Shown here piece after piece: positions 10,983 to 20,447 of a DNA stretch of 64,000 nucleotides (within the stretch, counting starts at the first letter, position 1; each line of letters opens with the position of its first letter). The translations under genes were made by a program, and so were the position numbers. Under the pieces are notes generated by a model. That model was given only the letters and a program-made list of their open reading frames with translations, was not told where the DNA came from and ran no database searches. The DNA comes from Janthinobacterium sp. UMAB-56 (GTDB lineage Bacteria; Pseudomonadota; Gammaproteobacteria; Burkholderiales; Burkholderiaceae_D): contig NZ_LT607658.1 of the NCBI RefSeq assembly GCF_900095265.1, positions 47,506 through 111,505 on the forward strand, given 5' to 3'.

Positions 10983-12338
10983 ATGGACTTGGCTGACAAG
11001 GGGACGATAAGGGACCTGGCCGCCGACCTGGCCGCCGGCCGCATCACCAGCGTGGCGCTGACAGAGCAGATGCTGGCACGCGCCGAGGCGCACCGGGCGC
11101 AGGGCGGCCATGCGTATGTCAGCCTCGATGGTGAACAGGCGCTGGCCGAGGCGCGCGCCAGCGATGCGGCGCGCGCGGCCGGCATCGTTGCTTCGCCCCT
11201 TGCCGGCATTCCCGTCTCGATCAAGGACTTGTTCGACGTCAGGGGGCAGGTCAGCAGCGCCGCCTCGCTGGCGCTGGCCGATGCGCCGTCCGCCGATGCG
11301 GATGCGGCGGCCGTGGCGCGCCTGCGCGCGGCCGGCGCCATCCTGCTGGGTCGCACCAACATGAGCGAATTCGCGTTTTCCGGCCTGGGCTTGAATCCCC
11401 ATTACGGCACGCCGCGCAATCCGCACGACCGCGCGCGCGTGGCGGGCGGCTCCACCTCGGGCGGCGCCGTGACGGTGGCCTTGGCGATGGCGGCAGGTGC
11501 GCTGGGCACGGACACGGGCGGCTCGATCCGCATCCCCTCCGCTTTTTGCGGCTTGACCGGCTTCAAGCCGACGGCGGCCTCGGTCCCGCTGGCTGGCACG
11601 CTACCCTTGTCGCGTTCCCTGGACTCGGCCGGTCCCATCGCGCGCAGCGTCGATTGCTGCGCCATTCTGTACGCAGCGCTATCGGGCCATGACGTCGGCG
11701 CGCAGGCGCCAGCACTGAAAGGCTTGCGCTTCGGCTTTACCCTTGACTACGTCGGTACACACGTGGAGCCGCAGGTGCAGCAGGCTTTCGATGCTGCCCT
11801 GGATAAATTGCGCGCGGCCGGCGCGCTGGTGGAACAGTTCGACTTCCCTGAATTGCTCGAACTGCCGACGATTAATGGCGGCGGCGGCCTGGTGGCGGCG
11901 GAGGCGTGGCACTGGCACAGAGTGTTGCTTGAAGAGAAGGGCGCGCAATACGACCAGCGCGTGGCGGCGCGCATCCGCCGCGGCCAGCAGCAGGGCGCGT
12001 TTGACTATATCGACCTGCTCGACGCGCGCGCGCGCCTGGTCGCCATCGCAGAGCGGCGCCTGGCGCCATTCGATGCCTGGCTGATGCCCAGCGTGGCTAT
12101 TCTGGCGCCGGAAGTGGCAGCGCTGGAAGCGGACGACGCCACTTTTTTTGCCACGAATGGTCTGGTGCTGCGCAACGCCAGCGTGATCAACTTCCTCGAC
12201 GGCTGCGCGCTGTCGCTGCCCTGCCACGCCGAGGGCACATTGCCCGTGGGACTGGGCGTTTGCGGCCTGGCGGGCGCGGATGTCAGGGTGCTGCAAATTG
12301 GCCGGGCGGTCGAGGCCTTATTGGGCGCTCAACAATAA
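10983..12338 (+). CDS. Amidase signature family hydrolase
   Basis: Cytosolic amidase of 451 aa with the Ser-cisSer-Lys triad: Lys in IPVSIKDLFD, cis-Ser in GGSTSGGA, nucleophile Ser in GTDTGGSIRIP. The ATG at 10983 has a strong AGGAGG about 6 bases upstream, so it is preferred over an in-frame start at 10962. It follows the M20 gene by 63 bp on the same strand at the end of the urate group. Relatives include AtzE/AtzF-type biuret and allophanate hydrolases and GatA-like amidases. A role in releasing ammonia from a ureide is plausible but inferred. Confidence 0.85.
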   Translation: MDLADKGTIRDLAADLAAGRITSVALTEQMLARAEAHRAQGGHAYVSLDGEQALAEARASDAARAAGIVASPLAGIPVSIKDLFDVRGQVSSAASLALADAPSADADAAAVARLRAAGAILLGRTNMSEFAFSGLGLNPHYGTPRNPHDRARVAGGSTSGGAVTVALAMAAGALGTDTGGSIRIPSAFCGLTGFKPTAASVPLAGTLPLSRSLDSAGPIARSVDCCAILYAALSGHDVGAQAPALKGLRFGFTLDYVGTHVEPQVQQAFDAALDKLRAAGALVEQFDFPELLELPTINGGGGLVAAEAWHWHRVLLEEKGAQYDQRVAARIRRGQQQGAFDYIDLLDARARLVAIAERRLAPFDAWLMPSVAILAPEVAALEADDATFFATNGLVLRNASVINFLDGCALSLPCHAEGTLPVGLGVCGLAGADVRVLQIGRAVEALLGAQQ

Positions 12339-12406
12339 AGAATGCCATAGTGCAGGAAAATGCCAACTCTGTCATGATGGCTAGCATTAATATGGGATAG
12401 TCGGGC

Positions 12407-13762
12407 TTGCGCGCCGGCAAACTTCACACTGTGCACCGATACGAGCTGATTAGTTGTCATGACTGCGGCGTGCTGTACCGCAAACGTCCGCTGCGCCCCC
12501 GCGAGAAGGCGCGCTGCCTGCGTTGCCGCTCGGTGCTGTACCGGGCTGCCCACGCGCGAGGCGCATCGGCCGAACTGACCAAGGTGGTTGCCCTGACCCT
12601 GGGCGCCGCCCTGGTTTTCCTGATCGCGCAGTTTTTCCCCATCGTCGAACTCGACGTCAACGGCCTGACCTCCAGCGCTACCTTGCTCGGCGCCATCCGC
12701 GTGCTGTGGTCCGAGCAGATGCAGGTGGTGGCGACGATGGTTTTCCTGTTTACCATCCTCTTCCCGGCCGTCGAACTGGCTTCCCTGTTGTATGTGGCGC
12801 TGGGCCTGCGTGGCGGCGCCAAGGTGCCCGGCTTTAACCGCGTGCTGCGCGCCGTTCAGACGGCGCGCGAATGGGGCATGACGGAGGTGCTGATGATCGG
12901 CATCCTGATCACCGTCGTCAAGATGACCAGCCTGGCCACCGTGCTGCCGCAACCGGGCTTGTTCGCGTTTGGCGCACTGACCTTGCTGCTGGCTATCGTG
13001 GTCTCGTTCGACCCCAAGGCGCTGTGGAACCTGGGCGATGACCTGACCCGGCAAGCGCTGCCCGGCATCCGCTACAAGGCTTACGCGCCCGGTGAAAAGG
13101 TGCTGCCCTGCCATGCATGCGGCCTGGTGGCGCCACCCTTGGGCAAGGGCAAGCACCTGGCGTGCGTGCGCTGCGGCTCGGCTCTGCACGTGCGCAAGCC
13201 GAATAGCATCAACCGTACCTGGGCCTTGCTGATCGCCGCCATGATCCTTTATATTCCTGCTAACTTGCTGCCCGTGATGGTAACGCAATCGCTGTTCGGC
13301 GCGCAGGACGACACCATCATGAGCGGCGTGGTGCTGTTCTGGACTAGCGGATCGAAGGGCCTGGCCATCATCATTTTCATCGCCAGCGTGGTCGTGCCCA
13401 TGCTCAAGCTGGGCGTGCTGGCGCTGCTGGCCTTCACCGCGCAGCGGCGTTCGCGCTGGCGGCCGCGCCAGCGCACCGTCTTGTACCGCATGGTTGAATT
13501 CATCGGCCGCTGGTCCATGCTCGACATCTTTGTCGTTACGCTGACGGTGGCGCTGGTGCGTTTCAAGTCGCTGGCCGTGATCACGGCAGGCCCCGGCGCG
13601 CTGGCCTTTGGGGCCGTGGTGGTGCTGACCATGCTGGCGGCGATGCAGTTCGACCCGCGCCTGATCTGGGACCCCGTCGACGGACAGGCGCCTGGTGAGG
13701 AGGAGCCCGTGGTGGTGGCAAATACCGGAAACAATACAGTGATTGGAGAACAGCATGTCTGA
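12407..13762 (+). CDS. pqiA: Paraquat-inducible protein A (PqiA), intermembrane lipid transport
   Basis: Inner-membrane protein of about 451 aa with two tandem PqiA domains. Each begins with a zinc-ribbon pair of CxxC motifs (CHDCG with CLRC near the N-terminus; CHACG with CVRC near residue 230), followed by four helices. The family supports the PqiB needle that moves lipids across the periplasm. No ATG start is available: TTG at 12407 and GTG at 12431 are both possible, neither with a strong ribosome site. The 3' end overlaps pqiB by 8 bp. Confidence 0.9.
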   Translation: MRAGKLHTVHRYELISCHDCGVLYRKRPLRPREKARCLRCRSVLYRAAHARGASAELTKVVALTLGAALVFLIAQFFPIVELDVNGLTSSATLLGAIRVLWSEQMQVVATMVFLFTILFPAVELASLLYVALGLRGGAKVPGFNRVLRAVQTAREWGMTEVLMIGILITVVKMTSLATVLPQPGLFAFGALTLLLAIVVSFDPKALWNLGDDLTRQALPGIRYKAYAPGEKVLPCHACGLVAPPLGKGKHLACVRCGSALHVRKPNSINRTWALLIAAMILYIPANLLPVMVTQSLFGAQDDTIMSGVVLFWTSGSKGLAIIIFIASVVVPMLKLGVLALLAFTAQRRSRWRPRQRTVLYRMVEFIGRWSMLDIFVVTLTVALVRFKSLAVITAGPGALAFGAVVVLTMLAAMQFDPRLIWDPVDGQAPGEEEPVVVANTGNNTVIGEQHV

Positions 13763-15383
13763 CAAAGAAGCTGGCGACCTTGCCGAAACTGGGGGGCGGT
13801 CATTGCCCGAACCCGATGTGGAGCAGGGCAGCCGCTGGCTGCCGTCGCTGGTGTGGCTCATTCCGCTGTTGGCCGCGCTGATCGGCGCCGGCCTGGCCGC
13901 CAAGTCCATCCTCGACCAGGGACCGACGGTGACCGTCAGCTTCAAGAGCGCCGAAGGGCTGGAGCCGGGCAAGACCAAGGTCAAGTACAAGGATGTCGAA
14001 ATCGGCCAGGTGCGCGCCATTACACTGGGCGAGGACTTGAGCAAGGTGCTGGTGACGATAGACATGAGCAAGGAGGCGCGGCGCTTCGCCACTGCAGAAT
14101 CGCGCTTCTGGGTGGTGCGCCCGCAGATCGGCGCCAGCGGCGTGACGGGACTGGGCACCTTGCTCTCGGGCGCCTACATCGGCGTCGACACGGGCAAGTC
14201 GGAAGCCAAGAAGGATAATTTTATCGGCATGGAGAATCCGCCCGCCGTGGCGGGTGACCAGAAGGGCAAGCTGTACACCCTGCATGCGGACAGCCTCGGT
14301 TCCGTCGACGTGGGTTCGCCCCTGTTCTTCCACCGCCTGCGCGTGGGCAAGGTGGTCAGCTTCGCGCTGGACAAGGATGGCAACGGCATCACCATGTCGG
14401 TGTTCGTGAATGCGCCGTATGATCAATTCGTCGGCAAGAATGCGCGCTGGTGGCATGCCAGCGGCGTCGACGTGCGCCTCGATTCCAACGGTTTCAAGTT
14501 GAACACGCAGTCGCTGGCCGCGATGCTGGTGGGCGGCATTGCCTTTGAAGCGGAGAACGGCCGCAGGCCGGAGGACCCGGCACCGGCCGGCACCAGTTAC
14601 CGCCTGGCGGCCGACGAGGCCAGCGCCATGCGCGAGCCCGATGGTGAAGCCATTACCACCGTATTCTATTTCGACCAGTCCCTGCGGGGCTTGCAGCCTG
14701 GCGCCACGGTGGATTTCCGCGGCATCGTGCTGGGCGAGGTGCGCTCGGTGGGCATCGAATTCGATCCCGTGAAGAAGAACTTCCGCATGCCCGTTACCGT
14801 CAATCTGTACCCGGCCCGCCTGGGCATGCGCTTCAAGGCCGCCGTCGACGATGAGGAAGGCTCGGCCGGCCATCAGCTGCTCGAACGCATGGTCAGCCGT
14901 GGTTTGCGCGCCCAGCTACGTACGGGCAACCTGCTCACCAGCCAGCTGTATATCGCGCTGGACTTCTTCCCGAAAGCGCCGAAGGCGGCGCTGGACTTGA
15001 ACAGGTATCCGCTGGAAGTGCCCACCGTGCCCAATACCCTGGATGAACTGCAGACGCAGATCGCCAGCATCGCCCGCAAGCTTGACCAGGTGCCGTACGC
15101 GGAGATCGGCAACAACCTGAACGCCACCATCAAGCAGGCCAATACCCTGTTCAAGCAGCTCGATGGGCAAGTCGTGCCGGAAATGCGCGATACGCTGACG
15201 GCGGCGAAACAGACCTTCGGCACGGCAGAACAGGTGCTGCAAAAGGATTCGCCGCTGCAGTCGGACGTGCGCCAGGCCTTGCAGCAACTGACGCAAACCC
15301 TGCAATCGCTGAACGCCCTGTCGGATTACCTGGAACGTCACCCCGAGTCCCTGATCCGCGGCAAAAAAGGAGATGAAAAATGA
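13755..15383 (+). CDS. pqiB: PqiB, MCE-domain intermembrane transport protein
   Basis: A 542-aa protein with one N-terminal transmembrane helix (residues about 32-55) and three MCE repeats. The first runs from the GPTVTVSFKSAEGLEPGKTKVKY type segment; later repeats start near GKLYTLHADSLGSVDVGSPLFF and FYFDQSLRGLQPGATVDF. A C-terminal helical tail should line the transport needle. ATG at 13755 has GGAGA 6 bases upstream, so the in-frame TTG at 13743 is less likely. It overlaps both pqiA and pqiC, a standard pqiABC operon. Confidence 0.93.
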   Translation: MSDKEAGDLAETGGRSLPEPDVEQGSRWLPSLVWLIPLLAALIGAGLAAKSILDQGPTVTVSFKSAEGLEPGKTKVKYKDVEIGQVRAITLGEDLSKVLVTIDMSKEARRFATAESRFWVVRPQIGASGVTGLGTLLSGAYIGVDTGKSEAKKDNFIGMENPPAVAGDQKGKLYTLHADSLGSVDVGSPLFFHRLRVGKVVSFALDKDGNGITMSVFVNAPYDQFVGKNARWWHASGVDVRLDSNGFKLNTQSLAAMLVGGIAFEAENGRRPEDPAPAGTSYRLAADEASAMREPDGEAITTVFYFDQSLRGLQPGATVDFRGIVLGEVRSVGIEFDPVKKNFRMPVTVNLYPARLGMRFKAAVDDEEGSAGHQLLERMVSRGLRAQLRTGNLLTSQLYIALDFFPKAPKAALDLNRYPLEVPTVPNTLDELQTQIASIARKLDQVPYAEIGNNLNATIKQANTLFKQLDGQVVPEMRDTLTAAKQTFGTAEQVLQKDSPLQSDVRQALQQLTQTLQSLNALSDYLERHPESLIRGKKGDEK

Positions 15384-15985
15384 TGAAGCCTGTCCTCGCA
15401 ACCTTCGCCGCGCTGCTGGCGACCGTCCTGCTGGGTGGCTGCTCCACGCCCCAGCCCGAGCATTTCTATACGCTCAGCGGTGGCGCCGACGCGCAGCCGG
15501 CCAAGCCCGTCAAATACTATGTCGAGGTGCTGGCCGTCAGCGTGCCGCAGCAAGTGAGCCGCAACCAGTTCGTCGTGACGGCGCCCTTGGGACGCATCGA
15601 ATTACTGGAGCAGCAGCGCTGGGCGGGGCCGCTGGCCGGCGAGATCGGTCAGGCCCTGTCGACGGCCGTGACGAACGATCTGGGCGCCATCGATGTGTTC
15701 CGCACGCCGCACCCCGACAACCTGCCCGTGTACCGCATCAGCACCAATGTGCAGCGCTTCGAATCCGTGATGGGCCAGTATGCGCTGATCGATGCCGTAT
15801 GGAGCGTGCGCCAGCTGGCCAGCAACAAGGTGGTCACCTGCCGCACTGTCGCCAATGAAAAGGTGGGCGCTGGCTACGATGAACTGGTGCTGGGCCACCG
15901 CCGCGCCGTCGGCCGCATCGCTGCCGATGCGGCGAGCGTGGTGCGTGCTTTTGACAACGGCAAGGCCGCCTGCCCGTCGGCTTGA
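15380..15985 (+). CDS. pqiC: PqiC-type outer-membrane lipoprotein (ABC-transport auxiliary, DUF330)
   Basis: A 201-aa lipoprotein: the signal peptide ends in the lipobox LLGGC near residue 22, and the start of the mature chain (HFYTLSGG) is typical of PqiC/YmbA. It is expected to sit in the outer membrane and receive the PqiB needle. The start ATG overlaps the pqiB stop by 4 bp. The body contains the conserved PQQVSRNQFVV and RISTNVQRFES stretches seen in the DUF330 family. Confidence 0.9.
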   Translation: MMKPVLATFAALLATVLLGGCSTPQPEHFYTLSGGADAQPAKPVKYYVEVLAVSVPQQVSRNQFVVTAPLGRIELLEQQRWAGPLAGEIGQALSTAVTNDLGAIDVFRTPHPDNLPVYRISTNVQRFESVMGQYALIDAVWSVRQLASNKVVTCRTVANEKVGAGYDELVLGHRRAVGRIAADAASVVRAFDNGKAACPSA

Positions 15986-16032
15986 GCCGTTTTCGCCTAC
16001 CCAGTCCCGTCGGCCGCTGGTAAAATACCGGC

Positions 16033-16437
16033 ATGGGAATGACCTCTTTCACACGCCGCTTTGCCGCCTGGATCGCCTGTTTCGCGATCCTGCTGGCGGC
16101 GCTCGCGCCGTCGATTTCCCAGGCTGTCGCCAATGCCAAGCAGGAATCCGGTTCTGGCTGGGCGGAAATCTGCTCGGTGGCCGGCATCCGTTTTGTCCAG
16201 CTTGTCCAGGTCGATGACGGCGCTGCCGACGGCAAGTCCGGCGGCAAGGTCATGCAGATGGAGCATTGCGCCTTCTGTTCCACGCATGCCGGTTCCGTGG
16301 GCTTGCCGCCCAGTCCCGTGCTGCCGCTGCCCATCGCCAGCGGCACGGCCATTTTCCCGGCGCTGTACTACCAGTCGCCATCCCCGCTCTTCATCTGGTC
16401 CACGGCGCAGTCACGCGCGCCGCCCACCCTCATTTAA
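16033..16437 (+). CDS. DUF2946 domain-containing protein
   Basis: A 134-aa protein with a signal-like N-terminus (FAAWIACFAILLAALAPSIS) and a short cysteine/histidine cluster MEHCAFCSTHAG near residue 80, characteristic of DUF2946. Members commonly sit next to TonB-dependent receptors and PepSY proteins, as here, and are suspected to bind metal. A second start at 16039 is equally possible. It is followed by the receptor gene on the same strand after 77 bp. Function is unknown beyond this association. Confidence 0.8.
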   Translation: MGMTSFTRRFAAWIACFAILLAALAPSISQAVANAKQESGSGWAEICSVAGIRFVQLVQVDDGAADGKSGGKVMQMEHCAFCSTHAGSVGLPPSPVLPLPIASGTAIFPALYYQSPSPLFIWSTAQSRAPPTLI

Positions 16438-16514
16438 GTCTTTGCATTTCCTATGCCTGCCCTGTCTGCCTTGCTGCATGACGGGCGGCATCCGCACACT
16501 TAAACGAGAATCAC

Positions 16515-18626
16515 ATGAACAAGAAATTATTGGTGCTGGCCGCAGCCATCACCCTGGCTTACCCCTGCGCGCAGGCGCAATCCGATCATGCCATCGACAC
16601 CGTCGTCGTTTCCGGCTCGCGCGCGCAGGCGTGGCTGTCCGAAACGCCGCAGGCCATCGGTGTAGTCAATGCCAAAACACTGGAACGCGACAAGCCAAAG
16701 ACCATGGGCGATATCCTCAACCGCATCGCCGGCGTGTACTGGAATGACTTGGGCAACGAGCAGCACAGCATGAGCATCCGTCAGCCGATCGGCACGAATG
16801 CCGTCTATCAGTACCTGGAAGACGGCATTCCCATTCGCCCGCTGGGTGTCTTCAACCACAACTCGCTCAATGAGATGAACATGGCGGGGGCCAGCGGCGT
16901 GGAAGTGGTGAAGGGCGCCGCCTCCTCGCTGTACGGCAGCAATGCCGTCGGCGGCGCCGTCAATTTCCTGACGGCCGGCGCCAGCGCGACGCCCACGGCC
17001 AAGGTGGGCGTGCGGCGCGACAACGTGGCCGGCTTCACCCGCTACGACAGCTCCGCCAGCGATACCTGGGGGCCGCTGGGTCTGCGCTTTTCCCATTACA
17101 GCTCGCGCCGTTCGCGCGACAACTGGCAAGAGTACAGCTATGGCGACAAGGATTCGTTTTCGCTACGCGCCGACTATGCACTCAGCCCCACGTCGCAGCT
17201 GCGCGCCACCATCGTCCACACGGATCTCGATGCGGCCATGACAGGTAGCCTGTTCGAGAATGACTACCGCAACAATCGAGGCAAGAGCCTGAACACGTTT
17301 AGCTACCGCAAGGACAAGACCACGCGCATGAATGTGGCGTGGGAGGGCGCGACGACGACCAATGGCACGAGCACCGTCACCGTGTTTACGCGCAAGAACG
17401 ACCATGGGCAGATTCCCGCGTACTCCATAGGCAGCTGCGTGGGCGTGCTGTGCAAGGGCGTCATCAATAACAACCACGTCGATTCGCTGGGGCTGGACGT
17501 GAAACACCAGCAGAATTTTACGTGGCTGAACGCGCGCCTGATAATTGGTGTGTACGTGGACAAGAGCGACAATCCTTTTGTCAGCGATAACCTGTCCATC
17601 GTGCGTGATGCCGCCACGGGGCGCTACCTGCGCTATACGCTGGCCAATGCCAGCAATCCGCAGGGCGTTCGCGACTACCAGACGGATATCCTCAATACGG
17701 CCGTCTTCGGACAATGGGAATTCACGCCGCTGGCGGGTACGCGCGTGGTGCTGGGCGGCCGCTCGGACGCCATCCGCTATGACTACCATAACAAGCTGGC
17801 ACCCGGCGGCAGCGTCAATTATGGCGCGCCCGACGAGTCGCGCAGCTTCTCGCATGTGAGCCCGAAGCTGGGCGCCACCTACGCCTTAGGCCATGCGGGC
17901 AGTGCGTATGCGAACGTCAGCCAGGGTTTCACGCCGCCCGAGGTGAGCCAGTTGTATGGCAAGACGGGCATCGCCGAGCTGCAGCCGTCCGTGTATAACA
18001 ACTATGAACTGGGCTTGCGCTGGGCTTTCCTGCAGGGCCGGCTGAAACTCGATACGGCCCTGTACCGGCTCGACGGGCGCGACACCATTGTCAGTTACAC
18101 GCTCTCGCCAGGCAACAGCGAAAACCGCAACGCGGGGCGCACGCGCAGTGAAGGGCTGGAGTTTGGCCTGAACTACGATAGTGGCCCGTTCGACGCGCGC
18201 TTCGCCACGGCTATCGCGCGCCACCGCTACCTGCGTTACCAGGTATCTGCCACTTTGGACTACAGCGGCCGCACCATGCCACAGGCGCCGCGCGACATCA
18301 CGTCGATCGAGATCGGCTACAAGCCCGTGGCGGGTGCGCGTATCGCACTTGAAGCGGTGCACCAGGGCCGCTACTGGATGAACAATGCCAACACGGTGGA
18401 GTACCAGGGTCACGCCTTGCTGAACCTGCGGGCCAGCTATCAGGTCACGCGCGGGTGGGAAGCGTGGGCGCAGGTGCGCAACCTGGCCGATAAACGCTAT
18501 GCCGATTCGGCCAGCAGCAGTTACGCGGGCACGGGCAGTTACGCGGCCAATACGCAGAACCAGTACACGCCCGGTGCGCCGCGCAGCGTGATGCTGGGCC
18601 TGGGTTATACCTTCAACGCACTGTGA
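16515..18626 (+). CDS. TonB-dependent outer-membrane receptor
   Basis: A 703-aa outer-membrane receptor. The signal peptide ends at CAQAQ (about residue 22), a TonB-box-like DTVVVSG follows, then a plug domain (about 40-150; GASGVEVVKGAASSLYGSNAVGGAVN) and a 22-strand barrel ending in an aromatic-rich strand (VMLGLGYTFNAL). The cognate substrate is probably a metal complex or siderophore, inferred from the flanking DUF2946 and PepSY genes. No clear Fur box was recognised upstream. The stop overlaps the ribosome site region of the next gene. Confidence 0.92.
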   Translation: MNKKLLVLAAAITLAYPCAQAQSDHAIDTVVVSGSRAQAWLSETPQAIGVVNAKTLERDKPKTMGDILNRIAGVYWNDLGNEQHSMSIRQPIGTNAVYQYLEDGIPIRPLGVFNHNSLNEMNMAGASGVEVVKGAASSLYGSNAVGGAVNFLTAGASATPTAKVGVRRDNVAGFTRYDSSASDTWGPLGLRFSHYSSRRSRDNWQEYSYGDKDSFSLRADYALSPTSQLRATIVHTDLDAAMTGSLFENDYRNNRGKSLNTFSYRKDKTTRMNVAWEGATTTNGTSTVTVFTRKNDHGQIPAYSIGSCVGVLCKGVINNNHVDSLGLDVKHQQNFTWLNARLIIGVYVDKSDNPFVSDNLSIVRDAATGRYLRYTLANASNPQGVRDYQTDILNTAVFGQWEFTPLAGTRVVLGGRSDAIRYDYHNKLAPGGSVNYGAPDESRSFSHVSPKLGATYALGHAGSAYANVSQGFTPPEVSQLYGKTGIAELQPSVYNNYELGLRWAFLQGRLKLDTALYRLDGRDTIVSYTLSPGNSENRNAGRTRSEGLEFGLNYDSGPFDARFATAIARHRYLRYQVSATLDYSGRTMPQAPRDITSIEIGYKPVAGARIALEAVHQGRYWMNNANTVEYQGHALLNLRASYQVTRGWEAWAQVRNLADKRYADSASSSYAGTGSYAANTQNQYTPGAPRSVMLGLGYTFNAL

Positions 18627-18634
18627 GGATGGCC

Positions 18635-19990
18635 ATGGACGACGCAACTTTTCTCATCGCACGGCGTAAAAGCCTGTACTGGCGCATCCACTTCTGGGCC
18701 GCGCTGATCGCCTCGCCGTTTGCGCTGGTGGCCACCCTGACGGGCATCCTCTATGTTTTCACGCCGCAGATCGAGGCAAGGCTGTACCAGCACCTCGATC
18801 ATGTGGCGCCGCAAGCATCCATGCTGCCGCTGGACGCCGCCGTGGCGGCAGCGGAACGGGCGGCGCCGCGTGGCTGGGCAGTGCAGCACGTGGTGCCGCC
18901 GTTTCAACAGGACGACGCGGTGCAGGTGGCGTTCGCGCCGTCCGGCGGCGGCGTCGATGAACATGCCGGCCATGGCGGACATGCCGCGCCGGTCACGCCC
19001 GCCAGGCCGAAGTTCGGCCTGCCCGCGCAAGCCGTCGTCGTGTATGTGAATCCCTACGACGCGCGCGTGCTGGGCAAGCTGGCCAGCAGTGAGCGCTTCG
19101 GCAACTGGGCGAAAAAGCTGCATTCTCGCCTGCTGCAAAACGATGGCTGGCGCTGGATGATCGAGCTGGCCGCCAGCTGGCTGATGGTGATGCTGGTGAC
19201 TGGCGTGGTGCTGTGGTGGCCGCGCGGTGCCCAATCGGGCTTGCCGAAGCGCGGCGCGCGCGGGCGCAATGGCTGGCGCCAGTGGCATGCTTTTCTCGGC
19301 GTGGCGCTCGGCGTCATCAGCTTCGTGATCCTCACTACGGGGCTGACGTGGAGCCAGCAGGCGGGCGGGCGCATCCGCGCGCTGCGCGACATCAGCGGCC
19401 AGGCGCCACCGCCCGTGCCGCGCGGCCTGCATTCGACCGAAGATGCGGCTGGCGGCCCGCTCGACTGGCAGGGCGCCTGGCAGGTGGCGCGCAGGCACGC
19501 GCCCGCCATCGCCGTGCAGCTGACGGCGCCAGCCAGCCAGGACGATGTGTGGCGCGCCACCATGGCCGACCGCAGCCAGCCCACGTTGCGCTTCGACCTG
19601 CAATTCGATGCCTACAGCGGCCAGCCCCTGTATTACGCTGGCTGGGAGGCGCAGACGGCGTTCGGCAAGGCGACCGCCATCGGCATCCCGTTTCACCGCG
19701 GCGAATTCGGCTGGTGGAATCAGGCCTTGCTGCTGCTGTTTGGCGCCAGCGTGCTGTTCTCGCTGGTGTCTGGCTGGGTGATGTTTTTCAAGCGGCGCCT
19801 GCCAGGTTCGCTGGGTTTGCCCAAGCTGCTGCCGGGCGCCTGGACCTCGCCCTCCGCGCTGGCCTGGCTGGTGGCGGCCGGCATGTGCGCGCTGATGCCA
19901 TTGCTGCTTGTTTCCGCGTGCGTGCTGATGCTGCTGGAGCTAGTCCTGGCAAAATGGGGTAGGCGTATCGGCAGGATGCGACTACGCTAG
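18635..19990 (+). CDS. PepSY-associated inner-membrane protein
   Basis: A 451-aa membrane protein of the PepSY/iron-regulated type: a first helix near residues 15-45 (WRIHFWAALIASPFALVATL), a periplasmic PepSY region containing a His/Gly stretch (HAGHGGHAA), then three more helices including WLMVMLVTGVVLWWPR. Members of this family often act with TonB receptors and may reduce or release metal from siderophores. GAGG at 18625-18628 best serves the ATG at 18635; an ATG at 18629 and a GTG at 18623 are alternatives. It immediately follows the receptor gene. Confidence 0.85.
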   Translation: MDDATFLIARRKSLYWRIHFWAALIASPFALVATLTGILYVFTPQIEARLYQHLDHVAPQASMLPLDAAVAAAERAAPRGWAVQHVVPPFQQDDAVQVAFAPSGGGVDEHAGHGGHAAPVTPARPKFGLPAQAVVVYVNPYDARVLGKLASSERFGNWAKKLHSRLLQNDGWRWMIELAASWLMVMLVTGVVLWWPRGAQSGLPKRGARGRNGWRQWHAFLGVALGVISFVILTTGLTWSQQAGGRIRALRDISGQAPPPVPRGLHSTEDAAGGPLDWQGAWQVARRHAPAIAVQLTAPASQDDVWRATMADRSQPTLRFDLQFDAYSGQPLYYAGWEAQTAFGKATAIGIPFHRGEFGWWNQALLLLFGASVLFSLVSGWVMFFKRRLPGSLGLPKLLPGAWTSPSALAWLVAAGMCALMPLLLVSACVLMLLELVLAKWGRRIGRMRLR

Positions 19991-20047
19991 AATAGGGGGC
20001 GCGGCCAGGCTCCTTGTCACGGGCCGCCCCTTTGCAATGGCAGAACC

Positions 20048-20434
20048 ATGGTATTCATCGACTTTCCCGCCTTGTCCGCACTGGCCGCCGCGTCGGCGCT
20101 GGTGACAAAAAAATGCAGCTGCTGCGCAGTGCCGCTGGACGCCTGGCAGCGTCTTCCCACCTCGCTGGAACTGGACCGTTTCGAAGAGGTCGGCACCCTG
20201 CGCGAAGATCCGTACGAAGAGCCGACCTTCGCCGAATACCACCCCGATGGCACGCGCTATGACAGCATGGATGCGCCCATCGCGCCCCGTTACTATCCCG
20301 CCAATCTGAGCCAGGTGGCGCGTTGCCTGAACTGCGGCCGCCACTATCTGCGCTACAACGAAGCGGGCGGTTATTTTACGGAACTGCGCATCCGCGCACT
20401 GCGCCCGGAATTGCTGGCCGACGCCGCCTTGTAG
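20048..20434 (+). CDS. Hypothetical protein with two CxxC motifs
   Basis: A 128-aa soluble protein with CSCC near residue 24 and CLNC near residue 98, a spacing that could form one zinc-binding site. It has an acidic central section (EEVGTLREDPYEEPTFAEY) and ends in a short beta-rich part. No signal peptide is visible. I do not recognise the family. It lies alone between the PepSY gene (58 bp upstream) and the convergent cat regulator. Codon use looks like the neighbours, which supports a real gene. Confidence 0.7.
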   Translation: MVFIDFPALSALAAASALVTKKCSCCAVPLDAWQRLPTSLELDRFEEVGTLREDPYEEPTFAEYHPDGTRYDSMDAPIAPRYYPANLSQVARCLNCGRHYLRYNEAGGYFTELRIRALRPELLADAAL

Positions 20435-20447
20435 CCAGCTCTTGCCG

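Noticed and set aside
12329..14158. Long minus-strand open frame (609 codons)
   Set aside because: Antisense to pqiA/pqiB; no recognisable family and shadow-like amino acid bias.
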